Part shown: positions 30,134-38,752 of the stretch, piece after piece
How the letters are laid out: each line of letters begins with the position of its first letter
Position numbering within the stretch: position 1 is the first letter of the stretch
Origin: Bacteroidota bacterium
Lineage (GTDB): Bacteria > Bacteroidota > Bacteroidia > Cytophagales > Cyclobacteriaceae
NCBI GenBank assembly: GCA_018267195.1
Contig: JAFDYY010000018.1
Coordinates: 1-56,596 of the forward strand
Direction of reading: 5' to 3'
DNA: 56,596 nucleotides
Translations under genes and position numbers: made by a program
The notes under the pieces: generated by a model
Told to the model about the DNA's origin: nothing
The model's database searches: none
Seen by the model: the letters and a program-made list of their open reading frames with translations, nothing else

Positions 30134-31309
30134 CTAAAAACCGTAGTGTATTCTCGATTTATTTCTTTGTGTTAAAAGAAATAGTACAGCGAAAGCGGCC
30201 AGTAACGCACTTATCCCAAAACAATAAATGAAATTTTCATGCCTGTTGGCATACCCTAAACCCGAGATAATCGCCCCCAAACCAATACCCATTTCCATCG
30301 AAATATAGAGCGAGGCTATTCCACGCCCACGGTGCTCGTCCACACTCAGGTCAGTTGCCCAAGCTAACAAGGTGGGCGAAGTAGCTCCTTGTGCCAACCC
30401 ATATAAACATACCCCGGTTACGAGTAGCCAGCCCGAATTTGCCATCCCCGTTACCAGCATGGCCACTACGATCAGTGCTACCGATATTATTAATACCGGC
30501 ACCCGGCCATATCGATCGGATGCTTTTCCGGCCAGCAACCTGACAAGCAAAGACGCTATAGTGAGATACGAAAACAACAATCCTTTATTATGAATACCAA
30601 CATGTTCGCCAAAGTCGGGCAATAATGTATAAACTACACCATACGCAAAAGCCGACAACACCATTACCACACAAGGCGCCAAGACACGAGGTTCGAACCA
30701 ATCTTTTTTATAGATTTTCAATAAAGTAAACGAAACCGAATGCCGCTCGGCTAATGTTTCTTTTACACTTAGTACCAATACCACCGATATTAACGCAAAA
30801 AACGATGAAAGATAAAACATCCAATCCAGGCCAAGCAGGTTAGCCACCCACCCGCCTATGGCAGGCCCGCAAGCACTGCCCAAAGCACCGGCCGTACCAA
30901 TAAATCCCATGGCCTCCCCTCTTCGGTGGGCCGGAATTACATCTGAAACATAGGCGGCCACCCCCGTGGGCGAAAACCCGGTAGAAAATCCATGAACTAA
31001 CCGAAGCACAAAAAAACCGAAGAGTGTTGTAAGCCATGGGTAAAACAAACTACAAACCAAACACACAATACTGCCAAAAATAATTACCGGTTTCCTACCT
31101 AAACGGTCTGCCAACTTTCCGCTGAAAGGGCGCGAAAGCATAGCGGTAAGTGTAAATAGCGAAATAATTAAACCTTTGTAATCGGCTCCACCAAGTTGGG
31201 TAAGAAACCCCGGCAACTCGGGTATAATCATGTTAAAGCTGGCAAAGAAGAGTAATGCGCTTAAGCACAATACCCAAAAATGAGCGGAATAAATCCTGCC
31301 GGTTTTCAA
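30134..31309 (-). CDS. MFS transporter
   Basis: 391-aa, about 12 membrane segments. The motif-A loop GKLADRLGRKP lies after TM2 (about 64-74) and its second-half copy GKASDRYGRVP near 255. Topology and length match drug/metabolite proton antiporters (DHA1-like). Substrate cannot be told from sequence. It follows rpsT on the same strand but a terminator lies between them. Confidence 0.88.
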   Translation of the reverse strand: MKTGRIYSAHFWVLCLSALLFFASFNMIIPELPGFLTQLGGADYKGLIISLFTLTAMLSRPFSGKLADRLGRKPVIIFGSIVCLVCSLFYPWLTTLFGFFVLRLVHGFSTGFSPTGVAAYVSDVIPAHRRGEAMGFIGTAGALGSACGPAIGGWVANLLGLDWMFYLSSFFALISVVLVLSVKETLAERHSVSFTLLKIYKKDWFEPRVLAPCVVMVLSAFAYGVVYTLLPDFGEHVGIHNKGLLFSYLTIASLLVRLLAGKASDRYGRVPVLIISVALIVVAMLVTGMANSGWLLVTGVCLYGLAQGATSPTLLAWATDLSVDEHRGRGIASLYISMEMGIGLGAIISGLGYANRHENFIYCFGISALLAAFAVLFLLTQRNKSRIHYGF

Positions 31310-31317
31310 GCAGGGTC

Positions 31318-31351
31318 AAAAAAAACCCTTCCCCGCCATAGCAGGAAAGGG
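31318..31351 (-). terminator. terminator after rpsT
   Basis: Read on the minus strand: CCCTTTCC, loop, GGGGAAGGG followed by eight T. Located right after the rpsT stop codon and before the MFS gene. Confidence 0.8.
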
Positions 31352-31373
31352 AAAATAAAATGAATAAGGCTCA

Positions 31374-31628
31374 TCAGGCCATGGCGTTCACACGCTTGGC
31401 CAAACGGCTTTTTTGGTTGGCTGCCTTTTTCCAGTGGATCACATTCTTTTTGGCAAGCTTATCCAACATCGCAGTTACTTCCTTCAACAAAGCCTGTGCT
31501 TCGTCTTTTTTGGAGGTATTCAATAATTTCTTCACATGAGTACGGGTGGTTTTATGCTGGTAGCGGTTTCTTTCGCGTTTTTTTGCATTGGCCCGTACTC
31601 TTTTTTCAGCCGATTTATGGTTTGCCAT
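31374..31628 (-). CDS. rpsT: 30S ribosomal protein S20
   Basis: 84-aa, basic and helical, with the S20 start MANHKSAEKRVRANAKKRER and the C-terminal IHWKKAANQKSRLAKRVNAM. Length is that of S20. It binds 16S rRNA early in small-subunit assembly. A canonical promoter lies at 31651-31681 and a terminator follows the gene, so it is a single-gene unit. Confidence 0.97.
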   Translation of the reverse strand: MANHKSAEKRVRANAKKRERNRYQHKTTRTHVKKLLNTSKKDEAQALLKEVTAMLDKLAKKNVIHWKKAANQKSRLAKRVNAMA

Positions 31629-31650
31629 AGAGGTAATTATAAAAGGAGTG

Positions 31651-31681
31651 CAAAGGTAAAAGGTTTAAGGATATTTGCAAA
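31651..31681 (-). promoter_or_regulatory. rpsT promoter, Bacteroidota type
   Basis: On the minus strand TTTG (31681-31678), a 19-bp spacer, then TACCTTTG (31658-31651), an exact match to the -33/-7 pattern of primary sigma promoters in Bacteroidota. It lies 22 bp upstream of the rpsT ATG. Confidence 0.8.
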
Positions 31682-31786
31682 GACTGGCAAAAAAAGCCTT
31701 TGGAGGCTCTCCTTCTATCAGCCAATGGTTATACAAATACACTTAATGCTTGCCTGGCCCATCAGAAGCATAGCTTGTTAAACACT

Positions 31787-31805
31787 ACATAGACAATGAC
31801 TATGT
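31787..31805 (+). promoter_or_regulatory. OxyR-type operator upstream of katG
   Basis: Palindrome ACATAG-N7-CTATGT containing the exact OxyR core ATAG-N7-CTAT (31789-31803). A weaker second unit in the OxyR register may follow 7 bp later (TAAA-N7-AATT). It lies about 90 bp upstream of the katG start. Peroxide control by OxyR is well known for katG in other bacteria; for this gene it is inferred from the site. Confidence 0.5.
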
Positions 31806-31863
31806 AATGATAAAAACAATCAATTTGATTTATTAGAAAGTCAACCGTAGTATTGGACGATAA

Positions 31864-34125
<2,262 letters not shown>

Positions 34126-34151
34126 CTATTTGTTCTGTATAAAAAAAGGAG

Positions 34152-34184
34152 AAGAGGCTGTCTCAAAAGAGGCAGCCTCTTTTG
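34152..34184 (+). terminator. katG terminator
   Basis: 13-bp stem AAGAGGCTGTCTC / GAGGCAGCCTCTT with an AAAA loop and a short T tract, 26 bp after the katG stop. Confidence 0.8.
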
Positions 34185-34217
34185 CTTTCTACCACCTCAA
34201 TATCACGCCCCTGTGCT

Positions 34218-34240
34218 GGCGCAAGCGTCTCGCTTGTGCC
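34218..34240. repeat. REP palindrome 1
   Basis: GGCGCAAGCG-TCT-CGCTTGTGCC: ten paired positions (one G-T) around a 3-nt loop. It follows directly on the stop codon of the transposase remnant, the position expected for a REP recognised by a REP-associated transposase. A near-identical core is at 37335-37357. Confidence 0.7.
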
Positions 34241-34457
34241 TTAAACAATATGACTCAGTTCGATCAATCCTTTCTTTCCATAAAAATCCCTCGCACGGCT
34301 GTACCCATAATCTTCTTCCCGTTCCACAAACAAACCCAGCTTCCACCGGATTATCGTGCTTCGTCCAGTCCAGCGAAGCGGCCGAGCTGCCGTCATGGCC
34401 GGGGAAACTTATAAAATACATTTCGCCTGAATCTCCAAACTTATATTTTCTACTCAC
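34241..34457 (-). pseudogene. remnant of REP-associated tyrosine transposase (RAYT)
   Basis: Start region SRKYKFGDSGEMYFISF (from GTG 34457) matches the N-terminus of Bacteroidota IS200-like/RAYT transposases. It then jumps, after unrelated residues, to the C-terminal block HDNPVEAGFV. One extra T shifts the frame; in the next frame the normal end EEDYGYSRARDFYGKKGLIE continues to LSHIV and a TAA at 34241. The central part that carries the HUH motif and catalytic Tyr is deleted, so the gene is dead. The family match is from memory of its conserved ends. Confidence 0.7.
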
Positions 34458-34525
34458 GCTAAAAATTAAATCCAAAAACTTTCAATCACAACATACTTGT
34501 CACTTAAACCAAGTGAGCACAAAAA

Positions 34526-34555
34526 CGTGTTGGTGAAGAACACCAACACGGGCAG
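34526..34555. repeat. hairpin and 19-bp direct repeat, left copy
   Basis: Perfect inverted repeat CGTGTTGGTG-AAGAA-CACCAACACG (34526-34550). The overlapping 19-mer AGAACACCAACACGGGCAG (34537-34555) recurs exactly at 35125-35143, so the two copies flank the 117-aa gene at 34618-34971 in direct orientation. No T tract, so not a simple terminator. Confidence 0.65.
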
Positions 34556-34617
34556 TGGGGGGGCTCATGAAAAATAACAGAATGTATTTTTTCATTTCCA
34601 AAAATTCAATATCTGGT

Positions 34618-34971
34618 TCATTTACACTTCGGTATCTCCTCCCATCCATCTGCGGGTGGCTCGCCTATGCAATCAGAGACTGGATTGTCCCAAAATATCT
34701 CATTCACATCTGGATCACTTGGTAGAAACTTTACAAAATATTTCCCATCTCTTTCTTCGGGGTTGTATTTCTGAACTGGATTATCGTTCTTAAATTCTTT
34801 TCCGTTTACATAAAACTTAAAATCTATAAATTTGCCGTGGCGGCCAAGCGTAATACCAACCGTATATTTCCCATGCGCACTAAGTTTGTTCCTTCTTATT
34901 CCTATGGAGATAAACATATAAAGAAGAAACACGGCCAATAATACCGCTCCGAAAACTTTCAATGCCTTCAT
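34618..34971 (-). CDS. small membrane-anchored hypothetical protein
   Basis: 117-aa protein with one N-terminal membrane segment (VFGAVLLAVFLLYMFISIGI) and a beta-rich extracytoplasmic domain (KYTVGITLGRHGKFIDFKFY, then GKYFVKFLPSDPDVNEIFWD). No enzyme motif; Cys103 and Cys116 could form a disulfide. The YTVGITLG...VKFLPSDP pattern recalls a loose family of short Bacteroidota proteins without known role. It is flanked by 19-bp direct repeats, which suggests a cassette-like unit. Confidence 0.6.
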   Translation of the reverse strand: MKALKVFGAVLLAVFLLYMFISIGIRRNKLSAHGKYTVGITLGRHGKFIDFKFYVNGKEFKNDNPVQKYNPEERDGKYFVKFLPSDPDVNEIFWDNPVSDCIGEPPADGWEEIPKCK

Positions 34972-35041
34972 GTGATCAACGGTTGCCGCTGCTTAAAGTA
35001 TAGTTGAAGAGTTCACCATATAATATAATTGAACAGTGCCA

Positions 35042-35296
35042 TCAACTGCTATACCTCCAACTGAATTGGGGCCAATCGAACCACTCAAATATGTAGAACC
35101 TGCATAGTTTGCTCCACCAAATACAGAACACCAACACGGGCAGGGTTTCGTCAGCAGACATAGATTCAAATTTTAATAATTTCATAATTCCATTTCTTCT
35201 TAAAAGCTCATTTTGTTTAAGGTCATCGTGGGGCGGTTGTGATAAAGATTTTCCAATAAGACTTGTTAGAAATAAAGTCAGTATATAATATTTCAT
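35042..35296 (-). pseudogene. truncated small secreted protein
   Basis: Open frame of 84 codons from ATG 35296. The first 20 residues are a good signal peptide (MKYYILTLFLTSLIGKSLSQ) and an AAGG ribosome site lies just upstream. After about residue 46 it reads through the 19-bp repeat (SADETLPVLVF) into sequence with no protein-like pattern (many Trp and Phe). I read this as a secreted-protein gene cut by arrival of the repeat-flanked unit. Confidence 0.35.
35125..35143. repeat. 19-bp direct repeat, right copy
   Basis: AGAACACCAACACGGGCAG, identical to 34537-34555 and 588 bp away. Here the hairpin's other arm is missing. Lies upstream of the 117-aa gene. Confidence 0.65.
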
Positions 35297-35452
35297 TCCT
35301 TTTTGTTTCAAAATTGTTGCTAACGAAGTCATCAAGGTCATCAAACCTGTTAACGCTTCCAAAATAAAATTATAGGATATTTTCTATCCGGACAATGATA
35401 TGGCAACCGTTAGTTAATAAAGGGCCTGTGCCAGAACTGAAACTTTATTTCA

Positions 35453-35516
35453 TTACCGTTCGGTAACATTTGTCCGTCCATTGTGATATTTATTTTATTA
35501 TATTACCGTTCGGTAA
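35453..35516. promoter_or_regulatory. paired palindromic operators before hipBA
   Basis: Two exact copies of TTACCGTTCGGTAA (35453-35466 and 35503-35516): 6-bp arms around TT, centres 50 bp apart (about five helical turns). The second copy ends 10 bp before the hipB ATG. HipB-family antitoxins repress their own operon through palindromic sites, so cooperative or looped autorepression is likely. Confidence 0.7.
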
Positions 35517-35526
35517 CGTCAATGAT

Positions 35527-35742
35527 ATGAGGTACACACCTGAAAAGCTCGGAAAGTTTATCCGTGAAACCCGGAAAAACCTTGACATAACACAAAGGGA
35601 ACTTGCCATGAGTTCAGGGACTGGCATACGCTTTATAACAGATCTTGAAAAAGGCAAACCGACCTGCCATATAGGGAAGGTGCTCACCGTGATGAACATG
35701 CTCGGCATAGACACGACCCTCACAGTACCCAAAAACAATTGA
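35527..35742 (+). CDS. hipB: HipB-like XRE antitoxin
   Basis: 71-aa from ATG 35527 (MRYTPEKLGKFIRETRKNLD); the open frame extends further upstream but across the operator. It contains a helix-turn-helix of the XRE/Cro type (DITQRELAMSSGTGIRFITD) and the GKPTCHIGKVLTVMNMLGID end typical of HipB-like regulators. It should bind the hipA toxin and repress the operon. Stop is 2 bp before the hipA ATG. Confidence 0.88.
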   Translation: MRYTPEKLGKFIRETRKNLDITQRELAMSSGTGIRFITDLEKGKPTCHIGKVLTVMNMLGIDTTLTVPKNN

Positions 35743-35744
35743 AA

Positions 35745-36977
35745 ATGAAATCGCTCGATGTTTACCTGCACAATGACCCCACAGGACATCTCACGCAGGA
35801 CGGACACGGACAGATTTTTTTCAAATACGCAGAGCCTTGGCTGTCCAATATCCATGCCGTACCGCTCTCGGCAAGTTTACCGCTTAGAGAACAGGCTTAC
35901 CCTTACAAAGAATGCAACGGTTTTTTTGAAGGTGTCCTGCCCGAGCAGTACAACCGTGGGCTCATTGCCAAAATACTGGGGATAAGCCCGCACAACGATT
36001 TTTCATTGTTGGAAAAAATAGGCGGGGAATGTGCAGGCGCGGTTACTTTTATCCCAACAGGAGAAAAACTACGGTCACACAGCCACCAGTACCGTTTGCT
36101 CACCGATGGGGAACTTGTAAAGATTATCGAAGAACTTCCGCAAAGGCCATTGTTGGCAGGGATGGAAGAGGTACGCCTTTCGCTTGCGGGGGCACAGGAT
36201 AAAATCGCAGTGAAAATCGAAAACAACAACATCTATCTCCCGTTGGGCAACTCACCGAGCACGCACATACTAAAGCCCGACCATCCCAGATACAAAGGGC
36301 TGATTTACAACGAAGACTTTTGCATGAAGCTTGCCAAAGGCATAGGGCTGCCCACGGCAAAAACGGAAACAAAAGATGCACAGGGGCACAGCTACCTACT
36401 GATAGAACGTTACGATAGGATAAACAACAACGGTGTCCTCGAAAGAATCCACCAAGAGGATTTCTGCCAGGCACTGAACATACCTTCCATGTACAAATAC
36501 CAAAACGAAGGCGGCCCTTCGATAAAGCAATGCTTCGCACTAATAAAAGAAATTTCGTCTGCCCCAGCAGTCGACTTCCAGCAACTGTTGAAAACAGTCA
36601 TCTATAATTTTGTCATCGGGAACAACGATGCGCATGGCAAAAATTTTTCCTTTCTCCGCCACAAAAACAGAATAACGCTCACACCAGCCTATGACATCGT
36701 AAGCACAAGTTATTATCCGGGGCTTTCAAAAAAAATGGCGATGAAAATAGGCGGTGAATATGATTCGGCCCGTGTCCGCATGCACCATTTCGAAAAAATG
36801 GCCGGGGAAATCGGTATGGGGAAATCTTTTGTGCATAAATTTATTTCCGGTACGGTAAATGACGTATTGAAGAAAATCAATGGCGTAGAAAAAAGAAGCC
36901 CTGCCGCAGAAGAGGTTTCCAAACACATTGAAGAGAATGCAAAAAGGATAATGTCCGCTTACAAACTGGACAAGTGA
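35745..36977 (+). CDS. hipA: HipA-like serine/threonine kinase toxin
   Basis: 410-aa from ATG 35745 (the overlapping TTG at 35739 is rejected). N-terminal HipA-coupling domain (FKYAEPWLSNIHAVPLSASL, FFEGVLPEQ), then the kinase core. Ser146 in SLAGAQDK corresponds to the autophosphorylated Ser150 of E. coli HipA, Lys177 in HILKP to the ATP lysine, and Asp295/Asn300 (NNDAHGKNFS) and Asp317 (AYDIVS) to the catalytic and metal residues. All key residues are present, so it should be active. HipA kinases phosphorylate glutamyl-tRNA synthetase or other targets and slow growth. Full single-chain form, not the split HipS/HipT type. Confidence 0.93.
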   Translation: MKSLDVYLHNDPTGHLTQDGHGQIFFKYAEPWLSNIHAVPLSASLPLREQAYPYKECNGFFEGVLPEQYNRGLIAKILGISPHNDFSLLEKIGGECAGAVTFIPTGEKLRSHSHQYRLLTDGELVKIIEELPQRPLLAGMEEVRLSLAGAQDKIAVKIENNNIYLPLGNSPSTHILKPDHPRYKGLIYNEDFCMKLAKGIGLPTAKTETKDAQGHSYLLIERYDRINNNGVLERIHQEDFCQALNIPSMYKYQNEGGPSIKQCFALIKEISSAPAVDFQQLLKTVIYNFVIGNNDAHGKNFSFLRHKNRITLTPAYDIVSTSYYPGLSKKMAMKIGGEYDSARVRMHHFEKMAGEIGMGKSFVHKFISGTVNDVLKKINGVEKRSPAAEEVSKHIEENAKRIMSAYKLDK

Positions 36978-37033
36978 ACCTCTTATCAAACATAAAAATA
37001 TAATTGTCAGTACCCACATAAAACAGCAGCATT

Positions 37034-37204
37034 ATGATAACAGGCAAAACAGAGGATATAAAGGAACACAAAGAGTTGGCACTGGCACACACTGAACGTG
37101 TGAACAAGCTTTTGAAAAAAGTCAATACGATTGACATTTCAAACGTGACGCTCTCTGGTACTGCCGACCCGGACAGCAGAGAGAAACAAACACAGAAACA
37201 CTAA
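37034..37204 (+). CDS. possible small protein downstream of hipA
   Basis: 56-codon open frame, MITGKTEDIKEHKELALAHT then ERVNKLLKKVNTIDISN and a polar tail. The first 35 residues would make an amphipathic helix. It starts 56 bp after the hipA stop on the same strand. No family known; could be chance. Confidence 0.35.
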   Translation: MITGKTEDIKEHKELALAHTERVNKLLKKVNTIDISNVTLSGTADPDSREKQTQKH

Positions 37205-37207
37205 ACC

Positions 37208-37363
37208 GGTTCACAGTTGCCATTCTTAACGATCATAGCAGACGCGAACGGTGCGGGTGCGGGCAAGCTGAAGGCCGCCAGCAGCGATGGCACGAAACCG
37301 ATAAAGCTCGAGGCCGTGCGCAGCCCGCAAAAGAAGCACAAGCGTGATGCTTGCGCTAGTTAG
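37208..37363 (+). pseudogene. 3' fragment of an unknown GC-rich gene ending in REP
   Basis: A 51-codon open frame without a start codon: FLTIIADANGAGAGKLKAAS, then DGTKPIKLEAVRSP and a tail KKHKRDACAS. It is clearly richer in GC than hipA. The beta-strand pattern resembles the end of a large secreted enzyme, but I cannot name it. The last codons are the REP palindrome itself. Confidence 0.35.
37335..37357. repeat. REP palindrome 2
   Basis: AGCACAAGC-GTGAT-GCTTGCGCT: same core GC(A/G)CAAGC as the REP at 34218-34240, with one wobble or mismatch. Lies 3' of a gene fragment, about 3.1 kb from the transposase remnant. Confidence 0.6.
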
Positions 37364-37381
37364 GGTTCCTTTTAAAAGATA

Positions 37382-37413
37382 AAACAGACAGCCACTTCCG
37401 TAACTGTCTGTTT
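37382..37413. terminator. terminator of tRNA-Asn
   Basis: Stem AAACAGACAG / CTGTCTGTTT with T runs on both sides; 6 bp after the 3' end of the minus-strand tRNA, and also suitable for plus-strand transcripts from the hipBA side. Confidence 0.7.
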
Positions 37414-37418
37414 TTCAG

Positions 37419-37492
37419 CTCTCCCTCTTGGACTTGAACCAAGGACCCTCTGATTAACAGTCAGATGCTCTAACCAGCTGAGCTAAGGGAGA
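37419..37492 (-). tRNA. tRNA-Asn (GTT)
   Basis: 74-nt cloverleaf on the minus strand: acceptor TCTCCCT/AGGGAGA, D arm AGCTCAGCTGGTTAGAGC, anticodon arm CTGACTGTTAATCAG with anticodon GTT, T arm CTTGGTTCAAGTCCAAG, discriminator G, no encoded CCA. The accessory DNA on its 3' side fits a tRNA integration hotspot, though no att duplicate was found. Confidence 0.96.
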
Positions 37493-37554
37493 ATTTGGGA
37501 GTGCAATATTAGCAGATTGCTAAATAATAGCCAACCGAGGCGAAAAAAATTCTT

Positions 37555-38700
37555 TTAAACCTTAGCTAAAGCCTGTTCTAAATCTGCCAGCAGGTCTTCG
37601 GCATCTTCTACGCCCACACTAAGCCTGATCAATGAATCGCTCAGGCCATTTTTTATGCGTTCCTCGCGGGGTATGCTGGCGTGTGTCATCGAGGCCGGAT
37701 GGTTAATCAGTGATTCTACTCCGCCCAGCGATTCGGCCAGTGAAAACAATGCTACATTTTCCATCAATATTTTGGCCACGTCCACACTATCGTTTTTTAA
37801 TGTAAACGATAACATGCCACCAAAGTCGCGCATTTGTTTTTTGGCAATGGCATGGTTGGGGTGGTCGGCAAAACCCGGCCAATAAACCTTACCTACCTTG
37901 GGGTGGGTTCGTAAAAACTCAGCTACTTTTTTTCCGTTGGCACAATGGCGCTCCATGCGCAAATGCAATGTCTTTATGCCCCGCAATACTAAAAAAGAAT
38001 CTTGCGGTCCCGGCACGGCTCCGCAGGAGTTGGCAATAAACGCCAGCTCCTGGTGTAATTTTTCATCGTTTGTTACCAATGCACCCATAATTACATCGCT
38101 GTGTCCGCCCAAGTATTTGGTTACCGAATGCATCACTATATCTGCTCCCAGATCGAGCGGGTTTTGCAAATAGGGCGAAGCAAACGTATTATCTACTGCC
38201 ACTTTGCATCGATGGGCTTTCGCCAGTTTTACACACGCGGTTATATCAATGATGCGCATGAGCGGATTAGAAGGTGTTTCAATCCAAAATAATTTTGTTT
38301 TTGAATTGATGTATTTTTCTGCGTTGCCCGCTTCGGTTAAGTCAATAAAATGAAATTTGATGCCCATCCGTTCATACACTTTGGTAAAAAGCCGGTACGA
38401 GCCTCCATATAAATCATTGCTGGTAATTACCTCATCGCCCGGGTTCAGCAAGCGCAGCACAGCATCGGTGGCACCCATGCCGGATGAAAAGCAAAGTCCG
38501 AATTTTCCGTTCTCTAAGGCGGCAATACTCTTTTGTAGTTGATTGCGTGTAGGGTTAGCGCCTCGCGCATAGGCATAGCCTTTGTGTTGGGCAGGCGATG
38601 CTTGCACATAGGTAGAGGTTTGGAAGATGGGCGTCATAATAGCGCCTGTGGAAGGGTCGGGTTCTACTCCGGCATGGATGGCTTTTGTTCCGAATTGCAT
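37555..38700 (-). CDS. Cys/Met metabolism PLP enzyme (cystathionine gamma-synthase or lyase)
   Basis: 381-aa PLP enzyme of the trans-sulfuration family. Marks: TPIFQTSTYV (23-32), YARGANPTRNQLQKSIAALE (44-63), SSGMGAT (72-78), Asp170 in VAVDNTFASPY, and the PLP lysine Lys195 in HSVTKYLGGHSD. Length is normal. It makes or cleaves cystathionine; gamma-synthase versus lyase cannot be decided from motifs alone. Cytoplasmic, single gene, with tRNA-Asn just downstream and a histidine kinase divergent upstream. Confidence 0.9.
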   Translation of the reverse strand: MQFGTKAIHAGVEPDPSTGAIMTPIFQTSTYVQASPAQHKGYAYARGANPTRNQLQKSIAALENGKFGLCFSSGMGATDAVLRLLNPGDEVITSNDLYGGSYRLFTKVYERMGIKFHFIDLTEAGNAEKYINSKTKLFWIETPSNPLMRIIDITACVKLAKAHRCKVAVDNTFASPYLQNPLDLGADIVMHSVTKYLGGHSDVIMGALVTNDEKLHQELAFIANSCGAVPGPQDSFLVLRGIKTLHLRMERHCANGKKVAEFLRTHPKVGKVYWPGFADHPNHAIAKKQMRDFGGMLSFTLKNDSVDVAKILMENVALFSLAESLGGVESLINHPASMTHASIPREERIKNGLSDSLIRLSVGVEDAEDLLADLEQALAKV

Positions 38701-38752
38701 AATGGAATGATTGAATTTTTATTATTTTAACATCTGAATTCAGCCTGTAAAC

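Noticed and set aside
34203..34475. A 90-aa intact protein on the minus strand
   Set aside because: It is the frame running through the transposase remnant: N-terminal piece, deletion joint, then the wrong frame of the C-terminus; called as a pseudogene instead.
37419..37492. tRNA-Asn as attachment site of the hipBA island
   Set aside because: No second copy of the tRNA 3' end and no integrase were found in the window, so it is only a possibility.
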